DNA of 11,106 nt from an uncultured beta proteobacterium (GTDB lineage Bacteria; Pseudomonadota; Gammaproteobacteria; Burkholderiales; Burkholderiaceae_C). A program made the position numbers and the translations under genes. Positions 6,777-11,106 of this stretch are shown piece after piece; within the stretch, counting starts at the first letter, position 1, and each line of letters opens with the position of its first letter. The stretch is taken from contig CAIXMC010000281.1 in the NCBI GenBank assembly GCA_903920405.1, forward strand, positions 1 through 11,106, given 5' to 3'. The notes under the pieces are model-generated. The model saw only the letters and a list, made by a program, of their open reading frames with translations, made no database searches and had not been told where the DNA came from.

Positions 6777-8249
6777 ATGGGCCAAAAACTGAAAATCATC
6801 GGCTGGGTATCTGCCGGTATCGTTGCCGGTGCGCTGACCACGGTTTCCTTGCAAACCATGGCGCGTGGTGCTTTGGCACCCTTGCCATTGGAGGAACTGC
6901 AGCAATTGGCCGCAGTCTTTGGCATGATCAAGTCCAATTATGTCGAGCCTGTGGATGATAAAAAACTGATTACCGATGCCATTGCCGGCATGGTAGCCGG
7001 CCTGGATCCGCACTCGGTCTATTTGGACAAAAAAGCGCTCAAAGACTTTAACGAAGGTACGACGGGTAAATTTGTCGGTGTGGGCATTGAAATTTCGCAA
7101 GAAGACGGGGTGATCAAGGTGGTCTCGCCGATTGAAGACTCTCCTGCCTTTCGTGCAGGCCTCAAACCCAATGATTTGATTGTAAAAATTGACAACACGC
7201 CCGTCAAGGGCATGACCCTCACCGAAGGGGTCAAGCGTATGCGAGGAGAACCCAACACCAAAGTATTGCTCAGCATTTTTCGCAAGGACGAAAGCCGCAC
7301 TTTCTCTGTCACCATCGTGCGTGAAGAAATCAAAACCCAAAGCGTTAAAGCACGCCTTATCGAGCCTGGTTATGGCTGGATTCGAATCAGCCAGTTCCAG
7401 GAACGCACGGTCGCCGACTTTGCCCGCAAAATGCAAGACCTCTACAAACAAGAGCCTCACATCAAGGGATTGGTGCTTGATTTGCGCAACGACCCCGGAG
7501 GTTATCTGGATGCCGCAGTGGCCATTTCAGCAGCGTTTTTACCTGAAAACGTGACCGTTGTTTCTGCCAATGGACAACTGCAAGACAGCAAGTTCACCTA
7601 TAAGGCCTCACCGCGTTACTACCTGCGTCGCGGGGGTGTCGATCCACTTAAACAGTTGCAAAACCAAACGCACGGAGCACTCAAAACTGTGAAATTGGTG
7701 GTGCTGGTCAATGAAGGATCGGCCTCAGCCAGTGAAATTGTGGCAGGTGCCATGCAAGACTATCAACGTGCCAAACTGATGGGTAGTCAGACTTTTGGCA
7801 AGGGTTCGGTGCAAACTGCTGTTTGTCTGGAATTAGCGTATCGCATGGACAACTGCCCTACGGCTGCGCTCAAACTAACCACCAGCCGCTATTACACGCC
7901 AAGCGGGCGATCCATCCAGGCCAAGGGCATAGTGCCTGATGTGATGATTGATGAAACGGCAGAAGGTAACCCTTTTGCAGCCCTGCGTACCCGTGAGGCC
8001 GACCTCGAAAAACATTTGCTCAGTGGCCCTGATGAAAATGTCAAAGATGCCGAACGAGAAAAAGAGCGTGAAGTTGCACGCCAGAAAATTGAAGAAGAAA
8101 TGAAAAAACCGCTCTCGGATCGCAAAATCCCTGAATTTGGCTCTGACAAGGATTTTCAGCTTATCCAGGCACTCAAACAGCTCAAAGGCGAAAGCATCAT
8201 GGTCAGCAAAACCCAAATGGAGCGACCTGAAGTGAAGAAGGAGAATTAG
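6777..8249 (+). CDS. ctpA: S41 family C-terminal processing peptidase (CtpA/Prc-like)
   Basis: Serine protease of the carboxyl-terminal processing type, expected on the periplasmic side of the inner membrane, where it cleaves C-terminal tails of envelope proteins. The 490 residues show an N-terminal signal or anchor helix (about 7–24), the domain start LAAVFGMIKSNYVEPVDD, a PDZ domain (about 98–182, with GVGIEISQEDGVIKVVSPIEDSPA), and the catalytic core. The core has LDLRNDPGG (234–242), NEGSASASEIVAGAMQD with Ser317 as nucleophile by its 25-residue spacing to the lysine, and GSQTFGKGSVQ with Lys342. After RSIQAKGIVPDV comes a charged, probably helical tail (about 420–455, rich in KEREVARQKIEEE), typical of CTPs. 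Translation starts at the ATG at 6777 without a clear ribosome site. Downstream it converges with rarA; in relatives I recall a moeB/thiF-type gene here, which is absent. Confidence 0.95.
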   Translation: MGQKLKIIGWVSAGIVAGALTTVSLQTMARGALAPLPLEELQQLAAVFGMIKSNYVEPVDDKKLITDAIAGMVAGLDPHSVYLDKKALKDFNEGTTGKFVGVGIEISQEDGVIKVVSPIEDSPAFRAGLKPNDLIVKIDNTPVKGMTLTEGVKRMRGEPNTKVLLSIFRKDESRTFSVTIVREEIKTQSVKARLIEPGYGWIRISQFQERTVADFARKMQDLYKQEPHIKGLVLDLRNDPGGYLDAAVAISAAFLPENVTVVSANGQLQDSKFTYKASPRYYLRRGGVDPLKQLQNQTHGALKTVKLVVLVNEGSASASEIVAGAMQDYQRAKLMGSQTFGKGSVQTAVCLELAYRMDNCPTAALKLTTSRYYTPSGRSIQAKGIVPDVMIDETAEGNPFAALRTREADLEKHLLSGPDENVKDAEREKEREVARQKIEEEMKKPLSDRKIPEFGSDKDFQLIQALKQLKGESIMVSKTQMERPEVKKEN

Positions 8250-8259
8250 GGGTGACGGA

Positions 8260-8287
8260 AATTGCCAAAACAGTGGGATTGGCAATT
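8260..8287. terminator. Hairpin between convergent ctpA and rarA, possible terminator
   Basis: AATTGCCAA (8260–8268) pairs perfectly with TTGGCAATT (8279–8287) across a 10-base loop, starting 11 bases after the ctpA stop. No T-run follows on either strand, so this is not a canonical intrinsic terminator; it could stop or stabilise transcripts from either side. Confidence 0.4.
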
Positions 8288-8384
8288 CTCCGCCGATGAA
8301 GGTGCGATATCAAAAGTGTTGGACGCCATCAAACCGACGATGAGGGCATACATCGGGTTTCCAGTGTTCAACCAGCAGTCACAA

Positions 8385-9680
8385 TCAATCGACATCACGA
8401 CGATTTGACGTGACAGCGGCTTGGTTTTGTGCCTTGAGTTTCCTCAACTTCTCAGCAATTTTGATCTCCAGCCCACGCTCGACGGGTCTGTAAAAACCTG
8501 GCTCGGCCATGCCATCGGGCAGATAACGCTCTCCTGCGGCAAATCCTCCTTCTTCGTCGTGTGCGTAACGGTAGCCTTTGCCGTAGTTCAGGTCTTTCAT
8601 GAGCTGGGTGGGTGCATTGCGCAGGTGCATGGGTACAGGGCGCGTGCTGTCGGTTTTGACAAACGCACGGGCTTCATTGAAGGCTTGATAGACTGCGTTT
8701 GATTTGGGCGCAACAGCTAAATAAACCACGCATTCGGCCAGCGCCAGTTCGCCCTCTGGCGTGCCCAAACGTTCGTAAACCTCGGCTGCATCCAATGAAA
8801 GGCGCAGCGCGCGCAAGTCAGCCAGACCAATGTCTTCACTTGCCATGCGAATCAGTCGCCGTGCCAAATAGCGGGGATCAGCGCCGCCGTCGAGCATACG
8901 CACCAGCCAGTACAGCGCAGCATCGGGGTCACTTCCGCGCACACTTTTATGCAGGGCAGAAATGGTGTCGTAAAACTGCTCTCCGCCTTTGTCGTAACGG
9001 CGCATGCGCTCGCCCAAAACCTTGATCAACCAGTCGTCTTTGATGTCGGTGCGCTTTTCTTGCGTGGCCGCCACGGACAGGGTTTCAAGCGTGTTGAGCA
9101 AACGCCTTGCATCCCCGTCTGCATGAGCCACCAATCGGTCAATTGCTACGTTTTCAATAGCTGGAAACGCTTGCTGGGCTTGGGCTACAGCCATTATTTG
9201 TCTTAAATCTTCAGCGCCAAGAGCCTGCAAAACATAGACCGTTGCGCGTGAGAGCAGGGCAGAATTCACCTCGAATGATGGGTTTTCTGTCGTCGCCCCA
9301 ATGAAGGTGAACAGGCCACTTTCTACATGCGGCAAAAACGCATCCTGCTGGCTTTTGTTAAAGCGGTGAACTTCATCGACAAACACCAGCGTGTGACGAT
9401 GCTGACATTGCTGGGCGCGCTCTACCGCTTCACGAATGTCCTTGATGCCACCGAGCACTGCACTGATGGCAATGAACTGCGCATCAAACGCATCCGCCAT
9501 GAGCCGTGCAATGGTGGTCTTTCCCGTGCCGGGCGGCCCCCACAAAATACAACTGTGCGGCTGTCCGGACTCTAACGCCAGCCGCAGTGCCATTCCCTTA
9601 CCCAGCAAATGCTGCTGCCCGACGACATCGCTTAAAACTTTGGGGCGCAGCCTCTCGGCCAGAGGGATGTGTGTTGGCAT
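8385..9680 (-). CDS. rarA: Replication-associated recombination protein A (MgsA/RarA AAA+ ATPase)
   Basis: RarA is a clamp-loader-like AAA+ ATPase acting at stalled replication forks. The 431-residue protein begins [22 protein letters not shown], typical of the family. It has Walker A GPPGTGKT (48–55), Walker [10 protein letters not shown] (99–107), sensor 1 [12 protein letters not shown] (128–139), the arginine-finger region LLSRATVY, and sensor 2 in [11 protein letters not shown] (189–199). The C-terminal domain includes [23 protein letters not shown] and the family end segment [22 protein letters not shown]. The ATG at 9680 lies 12 bases after recA with no good ribosome site, so translation may be coupled to recA. 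Residues 163–177 ([14 protein letters not shown]) are encoded by a copy of the dispersed repeat (9151–9192) in a variable linker before sensor 2. The neighbourhood suggests co-expression with recA under SOS control, an inference from spacing. Confidence 0.94.
   Translation of the reverse strand: MPTHIPLAERLRPKVLSDVVGQQHLLGKGMALRLALESGQPHSCILWGPPGTGKTTIARLMADAFDAQFIAISAVLGGIKDIREAVERAQQCQHRHTLVFVDEVHRFNKSQQDAFLPHVESGLFTFIGATTENPSFEVNSALLSRATVYVLQALGAEDLRQIMAVAQAQQAFPAIENVAIDRLVAHADGDARRLLNTLETLSVAATQEKRTDIKDDWLIKVLGERMRRYDKGGEQFYDTISALHKSVRGSDPDAALYWLVRMLDGGADPRYLARRLIRMASEDIGLADLRALRLSLDAAEVYERLGTPEGELALAECVVYLAVAPKSNAVYQAFNEARAFVKTDSTRPVPMHLRNAPTQLMKDLNYGKGYRYAHDEEGGFAAGERYLPDGMAEPGFYRPVERGLEIKIAEKLRKLKAQNQAAVTSNRRDVD
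9151..9192 (+). repeat. Dispersed ~42-bp repeat, copy B (inside the rarA coding region)
   Basis: The copy runs from TTTTCAATAGCT to CTACAGCC and matches copy A at 28 of 42 positions without gaps, sharing the AATAGCT, CGCTT and CTGG blocks. It lies entirely within rarA, read in frame on the other strand as residues 163–177. Selection for coding may explain why it is the most diverged copy. Since the match is partial, chance similarity within a coding sequence is possible. Confidence 0.5.
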
Positions 9681-9692
9681 GCCCTATAAGGC

Positions 9693-10772
9693 TCAAGGTG
9701 CTTTTTTGTTGGCCGCTTTGGGGGCTGCTGCTTCTTCTGTGCCAGCGAGCAAGGGAATGCCCAATGAGGTACGCACCTTGTTTTCAATCTCGCGGGAAAG
9801 TGCAGTGTTTTCGCGCAGAAATTCGCGTGCGTTGTCACGGCCTTGGCCAATTTTTTCGCCGTTGTAAGCGTACCATGAACCCGATTTTTCGAGGATGTTG
9901 GCATTCACGCCCATGTCGATGATTTCGCCTTCACGACTGATGCCTGTGCCAAACATGATGTCGAATTCTGCGGTTTTAAATGGGGGCGCTACCTTGTTTT
10001 TGACCACCTTGACTTTGGTCTCGTTACCAATGGATTCATCGCCTTTTTTGATGGTGCCGGTGCGGCGAATATCCAGCCGAACCGATGCATAAAACTTCAG
10101 GGCGTTGCCACCCGTGGTGGTTTCAGGGGAGCCAAACATCACGCCAATTTTCATGCGAATCTGGTTGATGAAAATCACCATGCAGTTGGTTTTTTTAATG
10201 TGTGCAGTCAGTTTGCGCAGCGCCTGGCTCATCAACCGAGCCTGCAAACCTGGCAGACTGTCGCCCATTTCGCCTTCGAGTTCGGCCTTGGGTGTGAGGG
10301 CTGCCACAGAATCAATCACAATCAAATCCACCGCGCCTGAGCGTACCAAACTATCGACAATTTCGAGAGCTTGTTCCCCAGTGTCAGGCTGACTGATCAA
10401 TAGGTCGGGCAGGTTCACACCCAAGTTTTGGGCATATTGAATATCGAGCGCATGTTCAGCATCCACAAACGCGCATTGGCCGCCTGTTTTTTGCATTTCA
10501 GCAATCACCTGCAAGGTCAGTGTGGTTTTACCCGACGATTCAGGGCCATAAATTTCAACGACCCGACCGCGAGGCAGTCCGCCCACGCCGAGCGCAATAT
10601 CCAACCCCAGCGAGCCTGTGGACACCACCTGAATATCCTCAATCACCTCGCCTTCGCCCAGACGCATGATGGTGCCTTTGCCAAATTGTTTTTCAATTTG
10701 TGCCAACGCTACTTGCAGGGCCTTGGCTTTTTCTGGATTGACCGGGATGGAGCTTTTGAGAGGTGTTTCCAC
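9693..10772 (-). CDS. recA: Recombinase A
   Basis: RecA forms filaments on single-stranded DNA, drives homologous strand exchange and activates LexA self-cleavage. The protein shows [21 protein letters not shown], Walker [12 protein letters not shown] (from residue 76 of the 359-residue form), the [14 protein letters not shown] segment, loop L1 and L2 regions ([54 protein letters not shown]), and an Ala/Lys-rich tail ([12 protein letters not shown]). I start at the GTG at 10772 because AAGGA lies 7 bases upstream and the length (359) fits the family. The ATG at 10814 would give 373 residues but has no ribosome site, and the frame is open back to about 10877. A LexA-type operator lies 70 bases upstream of the GTG. 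rarA follows 12 bases after the stop; no recX-like gene is seen. Confidence 0.96.
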   Translation of the reverse strand: METPLKSSIPVNPEKAKALQVALAQIEKQFGKGTIMRLGEGEVIEDIQVVSTGSLGLDIALGVGGLPRGRVVEIYGPESSGKTTLTLQVIAEMQKTGGQCAFVDAEHALDIQYAQNLGVNLPDLLISQPDTGEQALEIVDSLVRSGAVDLIVIDSVAALTPKAELEGEMGDSLPGLQARLMSQALRKLTAHIKKTNCMVIFINQIRMKIGVMFGSPETTTGGNALKFYASVRLDIRRTGTIKKGDESIGNETKVKVVKNKVAPPFKTAEFDIMFGTGISREGEIIDMGVNANILEKSGSWYAYNGEKIGQGRDNAREFLRENTALSREIENKVRTSLGIPLLAGTEEAAAPKAANKKAP

Positions 10773-10841
10773 GTGAATTTCCTTGATGTGAAAGGGGTTG
10801 TTGAAGAGATTCATCCAAAAAAAACTTACGGTGCTTTGACT

Positions 10842-10857
10842 CTGGATGTTTGAACAG
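10842..10857 (-). promoter_or_regulatory. LexA (SOS) operator upstream of recA
   Basis: On the minus strand the 16-mer CTGTTCAAACATCCAG, preceded by TA, fits CTG-N10-CAG, the LexA box known from E. coli and shared by many betaproteobacteria. It lies upstream of recA, the most consistently SOS-regulated gene. The right half (CCAG for ACAG) is imperfect. A TAAACT hexamer just upstream could be a −10 box, but I see no matching −35, so the promoter is unresolved. Confidence 0.72.
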
Positions 10858-10992
10858 TAGTTTAACTCGCAGCTCAAATTTTGATGGACACCCCCCTACA
10901 TTCGTGGTGCGTTTCAAAGTGATCTGGAGCAGCCAACCTAGCCGCATACAAGAAGACGAGTTTGACGAATGTGTTCGCTTATTTTTACTATC

Positions 10993-11035
10993 AAAAAAAT
11001 AGCTAACTACGCAAGCAGGACGGGGGCTAGAGGCC
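10993..11035 (+). repeat. Dispersed ~42-bp repeat, copy C (upstream of recA)
   Basis: The copy runs from an A-run through AATAGCTAACTACGCAAGCA to GGCTAGAGGCC. It shares AATAGCTA and TAGAGGC with copy A at the same spacing, and ACGCAA, GGACG and AGGCCAA with copy D. It is intergenic, about 220 bases upstream of the recA start. Confidence 0.68.
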
Positions 11036-11106
11036 AATTTGTTATACAAAAAAACTCACATCTGGGAGCGCGGGCATCTTGCCCACTGTAGAAGCGGCTT
11101 CCAGCC

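Larger units (their letters stand above)
10773..11106. other. Region upstream of recA without a recognised gene
   Basis: These 334 bases hold the recA ribosome site, the LexA box (10842–10857), one dispersed repeat copy (10993–11035) and, at the window edge, two small perfect hairpins (11072–11084 and 11091–11101). Frames open across it on the minus strand (for example 10693–11049) look like shadows: they are not homologous to anything I recognise and run through the repeat. No tRNA is seen. Confidence 0.6.

Noticed and set aside
6750..7460. 236-codon minus-strand frame opposite ctpA
   Set aside because: It lies across the PDZ-containing half of a clear CtpA and mirrors its codon pattern; no family features.
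1..11106. CRISPR array, tRNA/rRNA, phage or defence system
   Set aside because: I saw no regularly spaced repeats, tRNA-like cloverleaf, integrase or defence-family motif; all large genes are core housekeeping.

Overview
This window looks like chromosomal DNA of a betaproteobacterium of the order Burkholderiales, most plausibly a relative of Comamonadaceae. The evidence is the housekeeping gene order (rhodanese–grxC–secB–gpsA divergent from gpmA–ctpA, and pssA next to leuA), the protein families, and a short ATAGCT…AGGCC dispersed repeat that I recall, without having checked, from Comamonadaceae genomes. Base composition looks moderate rather than very GC-rich. I see no phage, CRISPR, toxin–antitoxin or secretion cassette. 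The genes are core metabolism, and the unusual features are small elements lying between and inside them.

Left block, minus strand, read from about 5823 down to 1: rhodanese-like protein, glutaredoxin grxC (broken), secB, gpsA, nadC, nadA, pssA, a leucine-rich leader peptide with a terminator, and the first 48 codons of leuA. The genes are closely spaced and could form one long transcript with internal control points. They cover thiol and sulfur chemistry, protein export (SecB), phospholipid precursors (GpsA, PssA), de novo NAD synthesis (NadA, NadC) and leucine synthesis (LeuA). Position 173–293 looks like a ribosome-mediated leucine attenuator in front of leuA.

The glutaredoxin gene is split by a 160-bp, almost perfectly palindromic element (5042–5201) flanked by a TA duplication. 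This is the architecture of a Tc1/mariner or IS630-type miniature inverted-repeat element. The lost C-terminal codons are still intact on the far side (4979–5041).

Middle block, plus strand: gpmA (phosphoglycerate mutase) and ctpA (S41 C-terminal processing protease). A 118-bp divergent spacer separates it from the left block.

Right block, minus strand: recA followed after 12 bases by rarA, convergent with ctpA. A LexA-type operator (10842–10857) lies upstream of recA, whose best-supported start is a GTG at 10772. A family of about 42-bp dispersed repeats occurs four times in the same orientation: at the end of nadC, over the start codon of gpsA, inside the rarA reading frame, and upstream of recA.
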